From NCBI GenBank assembly GCA_018136815.1, contig CM030936.1, positions 1,285,694 to 1,349,693 of the forward strand: a stretch of 64,000 nt of DNA. The letters are read 5' to 3'. A program made the position numbers and the translations under genes. This stretch comes from Isochrysis galbana. Taxonomy: Eukaryota > Haptophyta > Isochrysidales > Isochrysidaceae. Each line of letters starts with the position of its first letter. Positions within the stretch are counted from its first letter, which is position 1. Below the pieces are notes generated by a model. That model was not told the origin of the DNA. It did not search any database and saw only the letters and a program-made list of their open reading frames with translations. Shown here piece after piece: positions 1-8,969 of this stretch.

Positions 1-59
1 GTCGTGCACCACGTGCTCTCAGGCGGATCACTAATGATTAGGCTAATGCACTGTGAGAA

Positions 60-170
60 CCGGGACTGAAACTTCGTGTCCAATTATAGCTAGTAGCTAG
101 TGGGGTTCGGCAAGGATGTAACATTGCTTATTATTAACAATATTATAATGCACTGTGAGAGGACCTGATG
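60..170. repeat. Dispersed repeat, copy related to 22800-22870
   Basis: The stretch with tgtccaatta, gctagtgg and ggat.taacatt recurs with substitutions at about 22800-22870. No coding potential is visible. It is probably a relic of a mobile element, but no termini are identifiable. Confidence 0.4.
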
Positions 171-449
171 GGCGCGGGAGGCCAGGCCACTAGTAGACGT
201 TGGGGGCGGCGGGCTTGTGCCCACATTCGGTTCCACCTCACCGTTCATTTTCTCTTTTCTCGTGAATAGTGAATAGTCTCCGTCGCCGGCAATCGCCGAC
301 AATCGCTATTCCCTTTACTCTCCGCGAGTTGCCTCTTGCGCAGCGCAGGTAGCCTGTGGCATGACATCGAATGTGAAGACAAGCTGCCCTACTTTAGCAA
401 AAATAAGACCTGAAGATTAAGGAGTAAGGCAAGTGTGGCTTGAGGACCG

Positions 450-580
450 CTTTCCTCTGCTGACGGGCCTCAGCCCGTCAGCACCTCCGAAGTCGTCTCC
501 CTCGCCGCGCCTGCCGCTGGCCTCGCTCCTGCCTCATTGCCCTCAGGCCTTATGGGCCATTCCAATTCGTCACAGGTCTG
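450..580. repeat. Dispersed repeat, copy related to 34425-34550
   Basis: About 120 bp containing ctgctgacgggc, cagcccgtcagcacctc and tgccctcaggcc is repeated with roughly 10% divergence at 34425-34550. It contains the palindrome ctgacgggc..gcccgtcag. The element type is unknown. The rest of 1-930 holds no gene I can support. Confidence 0.5.
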
Positions 581-969
581 ATATCAGGTGTTAGGTTGTC
601 AAAACCTGACGACCTGATCCCTGACGTCCCATCACTGGTCACTAGTGTATCTGGTCTAGAGGATCTGATATCATTCATGATATTAGGACCTGATATCAGC
701 CTGACGGCCCATCCGGGGTGCGCGAGGCGGCACTGCTTCAATAAGCGGGTAGTAGGTAGTAGGTCGATCGGTTGACGAGCGCGATCGTTTTGGTAGTTTC
801 TTCTGTGTGCGCTCTCGATGCGTTAGCGCTAAGCTAGCATTAATTATGTTGCCTAACTAACTAATTAACTGACTGTTGTTTGCATGCCTGAACTCTATTT
901 CTATACTCTATTGATCATACTAGCATACTATGGCACGCGCGCGCGTAACGCGTAACGCCTCGCTCGTTG

Positions 970-1078
970 TCGTTGCCGGTTGCCGGTTGCCGGTTGCCGG
1001 TTGCCGGTTGCCGGTTGCCGGTGGCGGCCGGATGGCCGGTGGCCGGTGGCCGGTGGCCGGTGGCCGGTGGCCGACCCG
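970..1078. repeat. Heptamer minisatellite CCGGTTG / CCGGTGG
   Basis: A 7-bp unit ccggttg repeats about six times and then changes to ccggtgg for about six more units after a short interruption. The open frames across it are products of the repeat and not a gene. Confidence 0.9.
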
Positions 1079-1079
1079 G

Positions 1080-1215
1080 TGGGGCTCGCTCAAACCTCGA
1101 AAAACAAAAATTTCGCGAAAATTAGGGCAAGCCTGTCCGAAAATCAGTGCAAAAACACCGAAATTTTCGAAAGAAATTTGGGCAGGTCAGATGCGAAAAC
1201 CTGGCCGGGGCCAAA
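1080..1215. repeat. Dispersed A-rich repeat, related to 30920-31030
   Basis: The phrases gcgaaaat, cgaaagaaatttgggcaggt and cctggcc recur in the same order, diverged, at 30920-31030. No ORF and no termini are visible. Confidence 0.4.
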
Positions 1216-1455
1216 CTCCAAACTGCCGACTGCCCGACTCGCACTCGCACACGAAGGACCATGAACAGGCACGCGTCACGAAGCGGCAGGTTCTAGTGGG
1301 CTACTTCTTCTATTACTACTACTCTAGAGTCTAGAGTAGAGTACTACTTCTGCCACCCCACCCGGAAGGCAGGGAGAGAGAATGAGAGAAGACAAAAAGA
1401 GAGTGTACTGCTACAACTTGTTGTATTACTACTCTAGTACTACTTCTGGAATTTC

Positions 1456-1464
1456 TATAAATAG
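1456..1464 (+). promoter_or_regulatory. TATA box upstream of the GNL1-like gene
   Basis: A TATAAATAG motif lies 78 nt before the ATG at 1542 and is followed by a pyrimidine-rich leader (cttccctctctccgctgtcc). Spacing and orientation fit an RNA polymerase II core promoter. A possible acceptor-like tctcgcag at 1501-1508 means a 5'-UTR intron cannot be excluded. Confidence 0.5.
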
Positions 1465-1541
1465 AGTGCTACAGCTTCCCTCTCTCCGCTGTCCGCTCCT
1501 TCTCGCAGGCGCCCACCCTTCTCCGCGAGGAGAGGGACACT

Positions 1542-3641
1542 ATGGCCAAGGCTGGCGACCAGTATGACTTCCGCACAGCCAACCTGTGGTCCGTCTGCCA
1601 GAGGGACGACGTGTGCCGCGCGAGGAGGCTGCTTGAAGAGGGGCTCGACCTCGAGATGCGCAACAAGGTTGGCTGGACTCCTCTCCACGCTGCAGCAAAC
1701 GGTGGCGCAGAGAGAGTGCTTCGGCTGCTTTTGGTGGAGAATGCTGCTCTCGAGGCTCGCTGCCGTGCAGGGCGGACGGCGCTAGCGGAGGCGGCACGGT
1801 GTGGCCATTTGAACGCCGTCAAGATTCTTGCAAGGGCAGGAGCCTCGCTCGACGCCGCAGACAATCAGGGGCAGACAGTGTTGCAGAGCGCAAAGGGCAC
1901 CGCACTGCGCACGTGGCTCGAGGAGCGGCTCCGCCCCGACAGGCCGACCGGTGCGCAAGGCGGCTCTGCCACGAGCGGCCGACACCCGGCGAGTGGCAGC
2001 GGGAGCAAGCCGGAGCGACCGTCCCAAGGCAAGCGCGAGAAGCGGGCGGAGAGGCAGCCGATCGGCATGTCGGGTAAGGCAAAGGCCAAATTGCTCAAGG
2101 AGCAGCGCGCGCGTCGTACTCAGACCAGAGACGCCGACGAGCCGGAGGTAGCAGATCACAGCGAGGCGCCGGACGGCACGAGTTGCGTGAAGGCTAGCCG
2201 CGAGCCTGCGGCGGCGAGAGCGGCAGCGGAGAAGCAGCACCACGCCGAGTCACCGTTCACTCAGCCGATACGCGGCAAGAGGAGGTGTTTGGTGGTCCAG
2301 AGTCCTCACGACTGCTTGGGACCGAACCCTTGCGCTTTGCTTTCGGCACCTGTTGGATGTTGTGCGAACGCACGGCACGTCCTGTGCTTGCTGCTGGACG
2401 CACGGCACCCGCTATTGCATGCGAGTGATGGCCTCGTAGGACAGCTCACCTCCCAGGGCGTGCCAGTGATCATTTGCCTGTCCAAGTCAGACCTCGTCCC
2501 ATCCAGTGCGGTAGAAGAGTGGAAGACGGTGCTCCATCGTCTCTTCCCAAATGTGTCCGCAGTCTGCGCCGTCAGCACCGCAGGCCGAAGGCTGGACGGA
2601 GTGCAGGGTGGCGTCGCCTCGCGGCGGCGGGCACTGCATGCTGCCCTTTCCTGGGAAGCCCGCGCCCAAGCGAGGAGAGATGCGGAGAGGCTCGTGGCCG
2701 CGTGCGGCGCCGAGCTGCCGCCGTGCGAGCTTCGGGCCAGCAAGCGTGAGTGTACTCGTGCACGTCGCCGCGGGCGAGCGGGCAAGACGCGTATGCTGGA
2801 CGAGGACGAAGAGTGCGCGATCCCTAGCGATAGCGATGGGGAGGAGGAAGAGCGGAACGGGAAGGCGCAAGAAAGCGATTCACCAAGATCTTCGGCGGAC
2901 GAACCGGCCCACTGGCTCGGAGCGGACGGGCTGGAACCGGGCGACACCGAGCACACTCAGGCACCAGCGGCCGTGGAACCCATGACGGTCATCACACTCA
3001 TCGGGCGTGGCAATTGTGGCAAGTCGTCTTTCGTCAATGTGCTCGCTGATCGACGAGTAGTGAGCGTCTCTCATCAACCAGGCCACAGCCGCCGCATGTA
3101 TACGCTACAGCTGTCGCCGACGCTTTGCGTTCGGGACACACCCGCGCTCGACGTCTCGCCGCTCGAATGGACCGTGTTCGAGCAAGAAGAATCGGAGCGG
3201 CCTCTCCTTTCACCGCATGCCACAAATCAACGCGCGCCACGGGAAGAGGTTGGCAACAAGTCTCACGGCGAGGATGTTGCATGCCACGGCGAAGGAGCCC
3301 ACGTCTTGCACCAGGCTCTGGCCGTAGATCTTGTCAGCGTGTTGTGTGGACTCATCCCGACGGGGTCGTTCCGATCTCCGTTCGAAGCTGTGCGACTGTT
3401 GGCAGAGCGTGTCGATCTTGTTCGCGCATATGGGCTCACTCCAAATGAGTTGCGGGAGGCGGAAGAATTCCGAGACAAGCTATCCCCGTTTGGGCTTTGT
3501 TACGCACTTGCCGCTAAGAAGGGCTTCCTGCAGAGCCGGGCCAGCATGCCGGATGCGCATCGCGCCGCGCTGCACATCATTCGCGACTGCGCGGAGGGCG
3601 CCATTGGCTTCTGGTCGCACCCGCTTCTCAATTTGTCGTAG
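1542..3641 (+). CDS. Ankyrin-repeat + GNL1-type circularly permuted GTPase
   Basis: This is a 699-residue uninterrupted ORF. Residues about 15-125 form ankyrin repeats (GWTPLHAAANGG, GRTALAEAARCGHLNAVKIL). Residues about 175-200 are a basic segment (SGKAKAKLLKEQRARR) resembling the usual N-terminus of GNL1. The GTPase motifs then appear in permuted order, as in the YlqF/Lsg1/GNL1 group: LDARHP (D286), G4 SKSD (314-317), an acidic insert, G1 GRGNCGKSS (488-496), the switch SVSHQPGHSRRMYT and G3 DTPAL (D532). The C-terminal block (GLIPTGSFRSPFEAV, YALAAKKGF, FWSHPLL) matches the conserved GNL1 tail. Family members act in ribosome-related or nucleolar processes; the role here is inferred. G4 is SKxD where NKxD is usual, and G3 has Ala where Gly is usual, so nucleotide affinity may be altered. 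The ankyrin addition is not part of the GNL1 I know. ATG 1542 is the first in-frame ATG and lies below a TATA box. Confidence 0.85.
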   Translation: MAKAGDQYDFRTANLWSVCQRDDVCRARRLLEEGLDLEMRNKVGWTPLHAAANGGAERVLRLLLVENAALEARCRAGRTALAEAARCGHLNAVKILARAGASLDAADNQGQTVLQSAKGTALRTWLEERLRPDRPTGAQGGSATSGRHPASGSGSKPERPSQGKREKRAERQPIGMSGKAKAKLLKEQRARRTQTRDADEPEVADHSEAPDGTSCVKASREPAAARAAAEKQHHAESPFTQPIRGKRRCLVVQSPHDCLGPNPCALLSAPVGCCANARHVLCLLLDARHPLLHASDGLVGQLTSQGVPVIICLSKSDLVPSSAVEEWKTVLHRLFPNVSAVCAVSTAGRRLDGVQGGVASRRRALHAALSWEARAQARRDAERLVAACGAELPPCELRASKRECTRARRRGRAGKTRMLDEDEECAIPSDSDGEEEERNGKAQESDSPRSSADEPAHWLGADGLEPGDTEHTQAPAAVEPMTVITLIGRGNCGKSSFVNVLADRRVVSVSHQPGHSRRMYTLQLSPTLCVRDTPALDVSPLEWTVFEQEESERPLLSPHATNQRAPREEVGNKSHGEDVACHGEGAHVLHQALAVDLVSVLCGLIPTGSFRSPFEAVRLLAERVDLVRAYGLTPNELREAEEFRDKLSPFGLCYALAAKKGFLQSRASMPDAHRAALHIIRDCAEGAIGFWSHPLLNLS

Positions 3642-3717
3642 AGCTGTAAAAGAGCATGAGAATGAGTGTACCGAGGCCATCGCACCATCAGTGACGAATG
3701 TCGCACGCCCTTGTTAA

Positions 3718-3806
3718 GGATGGCCCTCCGTCCTCTACTGTCATCTTTACTTCCTAAGCCCAGCAAGGCTCTCTCTTCACGCGAGGAGAGGCGACGGGCC
3801 CCCTCT
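3718..3806. repeat. Dispersed repeat, related to 46580-46668
   Basis: The segment from ggatggccctccgtcctct to gaggagaggcgacgggcc is found again, diverged, at 46580-46668. It lies just past the stop of the GNL1-like gene and may be an inserted element or part of the 3' flank. Confidence 0.5.
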
Positions 3807-3861
3807 CTTCTTTTTTCTCCCTTCTCCCTTAGCCCCTCTCACGCGCTCGCCCTGTCTGCGT

Positions 3862-3985
3862 TAGTATCCTACGTATTACTGTGAGTGTGCGTGAGATAGT
3901 GGTGTGTGAGGTTTGTAGAGGGATTTTTATCCGGTTCTGATCTAGAGAGAGCGCGAGCGATGGCGTCGCTCTCTCTGCGATGGTG
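3862..3985. repeat. Dispersed repeat, related to 62785-62970
   Basis: The segment from tcctacgtattact through gtgcgtgagata, tttgtagagggattt and gagcgcgagcgatggcgtcgct is repeated near 62785-62970, where part of it is also duplicated in tandem. Both copies end in the same ATG-containing gcgagcgatggcgtcgct, suggesting the 5' end of an unknown element. Confidence 0.5.
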
Positions 3986-4686
3986 CGGGTAAGCTCATGA
4001 CTTGGATGGAAACCAACGGAAAGTGTCCTCGATTCTCCTAGCTAAGGCGGTGGAACTTCGCAGACAAAGATCGTTCGCTCAAGCGGAAATAGACGCTGTA
4101 GCGGATGCTAGAAAGGCCCCGATGGCGGCAATCCCCGGAGCAACCGGGCCGGTCGCCATAGATGCACTTAACCGTAAAGTAGTTGATAAAAGACGTACAT
4201 TCTCACCCGTCCCGCCTCTAGCGGAAAACATCATAAGGGCCGAGGAAACGAGGAAATGGTTACTAAGCAATTTTTTAGAAGATTCACACCTAGACACGCC
4301 AACGGAGATATCCCGGCGATGTACGCCGGGGTGAAGTGGGAAGACCCACAACCAACCTTGGAAGAGGAGTACATAGCTACTTACTACTGATGCCGCCATT
4401 TTGGCTTCGTTGCGAAGCTATTACGTTTGGCTATTTAGCGCGAAGACATCGCAAAGCGCAAAGCCCCTCCTTCACGCCCTAAGACAGCGACAGATACCAA
4501 CGAGTCATAGATCCTATTTGGACAAGCCTATCGGCTGCTCCGAGATCATTAGGGCGATACGCGATACGACACATGGCTAAAGGCAAGTCCACGGGGCCAG
4601 ATGGCATACCGATGGAGTTCTACCAAAGCTTCGAGGAGCTCGTAGCACCGCGTTTGAAGGAAATGTTCCAAGAAGCATACCGGGTA

Positions 4687-5440
4687 AAAAAAAACCTTCT
4701 AATATTCTTACCGCACTCGCGGCGAATGGAACCACTACCTACTATACATAGTACGTAGCATACTTTCTACACCCCCACTCCCCGGCCCTTCTCCCCCCGC
4801 CATCAGGCGGCTCCCCCCGTGCACTACTAGGGGGATAGGGGTGAAGGGCTTAGATATGGTCCGGTGGCCCGCGCCACCCCCCGGTGATCTTTCCCCCCCT
4901 TCCTCCTGTGTCTCCGAGTGGGCGGCGGCTTCAGTCCCGACTTATCCTGTAAACAGGAGCGGGACTTACCAATTTTTCGGTGAGCGGAGCTCTCGCTCCG
5001 CCCACCCCCTTCTCCGCGCCCTCTCTCCCCTCTCCTGCGGCACGCGCGATGGCGCGCCTGCGGCAGGCCTCCAGCTGCCCTCTGGCGACCCCTGGAGGCT
5101 CCTGGAGGCCAGCTCAGGGGGCAGAGGAGGCTGGGGCTGGGCCCTGGCCTCCCCTGCCTCTCCCTCGCTGGCGCTCTCGAGCCTCAGGGGCCCCCACGCT
5201 GCACATGTCTGCCTGTCGACCAGGGGGGGAGGGGAGGTTCGAGCAATGGGCTGGTCACGAGGGGCCAGGATGGGCGAATGAGGCGAGCCTGTGGGGAAGG
5301 GAGTGGGTCAGTAGGGCAGTGGCCTCCTGGCAAGCCATCAGGCATGCCAGGAGGATGGGTGGTTCCTCCCCCATGGCAGGGGAGGAGTGGAGAGAGGGGG
5401 GGGGCTCGTGCCCCCCCATGGGTCAACCAAGTATAAAAAA
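4687..5440 (-). mobile_element. Short retroelement copy 1, fused to the LINE 3' end
   Basis: About 750 bp, homologous to 6227-6978 and 47663-48422. On the minus strand it runs from tatacttggttgacccatgg through a C/G-rich body to ggtaagaatattagaaggtttttttt. It lacks the first CAACTAAGTT, so it is 5'-truncated by about 10 nt at the junction with the LINE tail. It has no flanking duplication of its own and shares the LINE's outer one. Long open frames on both strands are side effects of its GC-rich composition. Confidence 0.75.
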
Positions 5441-6226
5441 AATATATATTCTTGAAGATGCCTACTACTTTGCTATCCTCCGCCCCGCGCCTTGGGGGCT
5501 GCCCCTGACATCGCCCTTGCCCCACCCTCTCTCCCCTTTCGCACGCCCCCTCGGTCCTTTCTGTTCGGTTTCGGGGGGTCGACCCATGTGCACTACTTTG
5601 GGTCTTGCGTCAGGGGGGGGGGGGCGGGCCTTTCGGCTCGCCGTTGCTGTGAGGCGCTTTGGGTTGCGACTCTTTGTGGGGGCCCAGCCTTGCGGCTTTC
5701 CCTTATGGGTGGGTCTTTAGGGAGTTTCTCCTCCCTTGTAGCCAGGGCGCTATCCCTGGTCGCTCGCATGTTCCTTGTTTTCTTGTACGAGGATGTGTTC
5801 GATCTCCAGTTTCTGCGTTGCTATCTTTAGGGTATGGCTTGGTGCTAGTGTGTCGTTGTCTATTACGTCGAATAGAGGGCGGAAGTCGTTGGTGTCTATC
5901 CGTTTTTTTGGTTGTCGGCCCATGTCTGCTTGGGCTCTTCTGGCCGCGTCGGTGGAGTTGCCGAAATGCGCTGCCTTCACTAGTGCGGTGTATCTCGTCA
6001 GTATTCTTTTTTTGATTTGTTTGCTATCAAATGTTATGTTGTCGAAGTGTGCTCTGTAAAAATCTGTTAGAATGTATCTCCATGCTAGGATGTATAGTAT
6101 TTCCCTAGAGTGTGGCGAGTGCGTGTTGGGGAGTACGAATAGTCTATCTACTGCTTGGTCGGTGAGAGTCGAAACGTGTTGAGTTGGATGGTATTCTGTC
6201 AGTTCGTGTATCATGTCGAATATGTC

Positions 6227-6978
6227 AACTAAGTTTATACTTAGTTCGCCCATGGGGGGGCACGAGCCCCCCCCTCTCTCCACTCCTCCCCTGCCATGGG
6301 GGAGGAACCACCCACTCTCCTGGCATGCCTGATGGCTTGCCAGGAGGCCACTGCCATGCTGACCCACTCTCTCCCTGACAGGCTCGCCTGATTCGCGCGT
6401 CCTGGCCCCTCGTGGCCAGCCCATCGCTCCAACCCCCTCTCCCCCCCTGTTCGACAGGCAGACAGGTGCAAAGTGGGGGCCCCTGAGGCCCAGGAGCGCC
6501 AGCGAGGGAGAGGCAGGGGAGACCAGGGCCCAGCCCCAGCCTCCTCTGCCCCCTGAGCTGGCCTCCAGGAGCCTCCAGGGGTCTCCAGAGGCAGCTGCAG
6601 GCCTGTCGCAGGCGCGCCATCGCGCGTGCCTGCAGGAGAGGGGAGAGAGAGCGCGGAGAAGGGGGTGGGCGGAGCGAGGGCTCCGCTCACCGGAAAATAT
6701 GTAAGTCCCGCACCTGTTTACAGGAGAAGTCGGGACTGAGGACGCCGCCAGCCCGGTAGGCATAGGAGGAAGGGGGGAACGGATCACCGGGGGGGGGCGC
6801 GGGCCACCGACCATATCTAAGCCCTTTTCCCCTATCCCCCTAGTAGTGCACGGGGGGAGTCGCCTGATGGCGGGGGGGAAAGGGCCGGGAGAGAGGGGGT
6901 GTAGAAAGGTTTGCTGCGTGAGTAGAAAGTAGAGGGTCCACGGCCGCGTGTGCGGTGAGACTATTAAGAAGTTAAAAG
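6227..6978 (+). mobile_element. Short retroelement copy 2, nested in the LINE
   Basis: This 752-bp copy is flanked by perfect 16-bp duplications tcatgtcgaatatgtc (6211-6226 and 6979-6994). It begins aactaagtttatacttagtt and ends gagactattaagaagttaaaag. It interrupts the C-terminal coding part of the host LINE; the peptide on either side (DDIFDM / VDIFDM) shows the duplicated target. It has no protein-coding capacity that I recognise, and behaves like a SINE mobilised in trans. Confidence 0.85.
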
Positions 6979-7190
6979 TCATGTCGAATATGTCGTCTAG
7001 CGCCGGGCATGTCCCAAGGTGCGTAGATGATTCGTGTGATTGTTTGCAGAGTCGGCATGTCGGGTCTCTTCCGGGGAATCTGTTATGTGTCCCTATTCTA
7101 CGATGCGTGATGTGTTGGAAGTGCAAGTATGAGTCTCTCGCCGTCATCATTGGGGAGGTGTATATGCGTGCCAAGTGCTTCCACGTGTTC

Positions 7191-7772
7191 TCATCGACGG
7201 TGTTCTTTGAGTGCCTCCTCGAGTTCCTTGTCCCGTGTTGTTTTCCTTTCCTGGTATAGCCATACGTAGTACCTTCTCAGTTGGTTGCGGATCTCGTGGT
7301 CGTTTTTGGTTGTTGTCCTGTCGGGCTCGCCTGGGTTCTCCCAGTCGGCTGTGACGTATAGTTCGGGGATGGCTTGGTTCGAGGTCCTAGCTTGGAAGCG
7401 ACGGAAGAATTTCTTCGTCATTCTCTCTTCGTGTTTGAGCGCTTCAAAGGCCGTCTTCCGTGACGGGGTACGTTTCGATCTCATTGTGTTGATAGCTACG
7501 TTGAGCTCCTTTATTTTGTCGAGTTTATTTGGATTTGGTCTTTCATCGGCCAGTTGGATGCTTAGCAGGGCTAGCTGCGTTACGAGAGGTGTTGTCGGCG
7601 AGGGCTCCTCCTCGTTTTTCGTCAGCCATAGCAGGTATGACGCGACCGCCTTTTTTGCCTTGTGCCATGCCTCTCCGACCAGGTGGTCCGGCGTGTCGGC
7701 GTTGATGTTTGCCTTCCATATGTGGTTGATGGCGCCCTCTCGTGGGCGCTTCGGGTGCGAGGCGTCGAGCAT
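7191..7772 (-). pseudogene. LINE ORF fragment: N-terminal start joined to EN-RT linker
   Basis: The frame opens at an ATG (7772) with MLDASHPKRPREG and contains TKKFFRRFQ, IRNQLRRYYVWLY and other features of the region between endonuclease and reverse transcriptase in L1-like ORF2 proteins. The start resembles two other LINE-like starts in this window that also carry a PKRPR basic motif (32715, MDTPLSPKRPRSE) or PKRPRAG (about 37893). The endonuclease domain is missing, so the 5' start was joined to the linker by deletion. The frame ends before the RT core. Confidence 0.7.
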
Positions 7773-8218
7773 GGCCCGATCGTCCGTCGCGGCGGGGGGG
7801 GGCGGCAGGAGGGGAGGGGAGCGGCGCGCGCTCCATGACCCTATCGGTTTAACGATAGTTGGGGTCAACCAAGTATAAACTTAGTTGAGAAGCATACCGG
7901 GTAGGGGCTCTACCGGAGGACACGTGCTCGGGAGACATAGCGCTGCTCTATAAGATCGGGGACGCTAGAGACCCGAGGAACTACAGGCCTATCACGTTGC
8001 TCCAAACGGATTACACAATCCTCGCGAAAGTCCTAGCCAACTAGCCAACAGGCTCAAAAAGCAAAAAGACGATACACACGATTATCTCTAAGGAACAAGT
8101 GGGTTTCGTGCCTAGGCGGATGATAGGCGAAGCCACCCATCTGTTGAAGTTAGTGCAAGCTTATCTAGATGATACGGATGAGGAAGCCCTAGCCTTGGCG
8201 ATAGACTGGGAAAAAGCC

Positions 8219-8925
8219 GTGCACGGCCGATGTGTCTCTGAAAAAGTTTTGAGCGGAGGAGGTGATGCCAACACGTCGAACACTCGGTGGTGAGCACGCA
8301 GGCCTCCTGGCTGGAAAAGTTGTGTGGGGAGCGAGAGGGGGTGTGCACGGCCGACGCCGGTGCCGCGTAACAGGAACGTCTGTCAGTTTTGGGCGGTGTC
8401 CTCCGGCGGTGCCTCGCGCGTGCACGGCCGATGTGGCTCTGAAAAAGTTTGGGAGCGAGGAGGTGATGCCAACACGACGAACACTCGGTGGTGACCCCGC
8501 ACGGCTCTTGGCTGGAAAAGTTGTGTGGGGGGTGGGATGGGGTCTGCACTGCCGACGCCGCCGGTGCCGCATAGGAGGGGTGTCTGTCAGTTTTGGGCGG
8601 TACCGCCGGTGGTGCCTCACGCGTGCACGGCCGATGTGGCTCCAAAAAACTTTTGGGGCGAGGAGGTGATGCCAACACGACGAACACTCGGTGGTGAGCA
8701 CGCAGGCCTCCTGGCTGGAAAAGTTTTGTGGGAGGCGAGAGGGGATGCACGCGGCCGACGGCGCCGGTGCCGCGTAACAGGAACGTCTGTCAGTTTTGGG
8801 CGGTGTCCTCCGGTGGTGCCTCACGCGTGCACGGCCGATGTGTCTCTGAAAAAGTTTTGGGGCGAGGAGGTGATGCCAACACGACGAACACTCGGTGGTG
8901 GTGGTGAGCACGCAGGCCTCCTGGC
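8219..8925. repeat. Tandem satellite, ~204-bp unit, about 3.5 copies
   Basis: The unit begins gtgcacggccgatgtg and contains ctgaaaaagtttt, gaggtgatgccaacac, cgaacactcggtggtga and gtctgtcagttttgggcggt. Starts are near 8219, 8421, 8625 and 8828. It sits exactly where the RT frame of the outer LINE stops and before the T-rich tail, so it probably expanded within the LINE 3' region. Confidence 0.85.
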
Positions 8926-8969
8926 GATAGCGGTACCTATAGCCACGCGCGAGGCGAGAATATTAGAAA

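Larger units (their letters stand above)
4687..7887 (-). mobile_element. Inserted LINE (family A), internally deleted, with 16-bp target duplication
   Basis: The element is flanked by perfect copies of agaagcataccgggta at 4671-4686 and 7888-7903, so its limits are exact. Read on the minus strand it starts CAACTAAGTTTATACTTGG, passes an imperfect palindrome, then a leader ending ..cgatagggtc before the coding part. It encodes a LINE linker segment (7772-7191) and a C-terminal part with CRLCKQSHESSTHLGTC (about 7070-7020), a CCHC-type knuckle typical of LINE ORF2 tails. The RT catalytic core is missing between them, so the copy is an internal-deletion derivative. The LINE 3' end is ..caagaatatatattttttt at about 5444, directly followed by a short-element copy (5438-4687). 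A second short element is inserted in the CCHC-side coding region at 6227-6978. It is non-autonomous and dead. Confidence 0.85.
4000..8968 (+). mobile_element. Degenerate LINE (family B), split by a second LINE at 4687-7887
   Basis: The outer element is a decayed non-LTR retrotransposon on the + strand. Its left part carries a linker resembling FTPRHANGDIPAMYAGVKW and SYYVWLF. It then has the start of a reverse transcriptase with GKSTGPDGIPMEFYQ (from about 4579), the LINE RT motif GKSPGPDG.P.EFY. After the insertion, 7904-8219 continues the RT (NYRPITLL..TDY.ILAKVLA, GFVPRRMIGEATHLL, LAIDWEKA). Multiple frameshifts and stops show it is dead. The tail at 8219-8925 is a satellite, followed by gagaatattagaaagttttttt, which resembles the 3' end of the inserted family. 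No target duplication was found for this outer copy. A piece of the same family lies at 31040-31260. Confidence 0.75.

Noticed and set aside
4841..5720. Open frames in the short element body as a transposase or gag
   Set aside because: Composition-driven: the three copies do not keep one common frame and no motif is present.
5750..7174. 474-codon minus-strand ORF as a gene
   Set aside because: Its two ends are LINE C-terminal sequence and the middle is the nested short element read in frame by chance; the 16-bp duplication proves the interruption.
7865..7887. Terminal palindrome as a Helitron hairpin
   Set aside because: Helitrons do not make 16-bp target duplications and need a CTRR end; the LINE coding and 5'-truncated copy favour target-primed reverse transcription.
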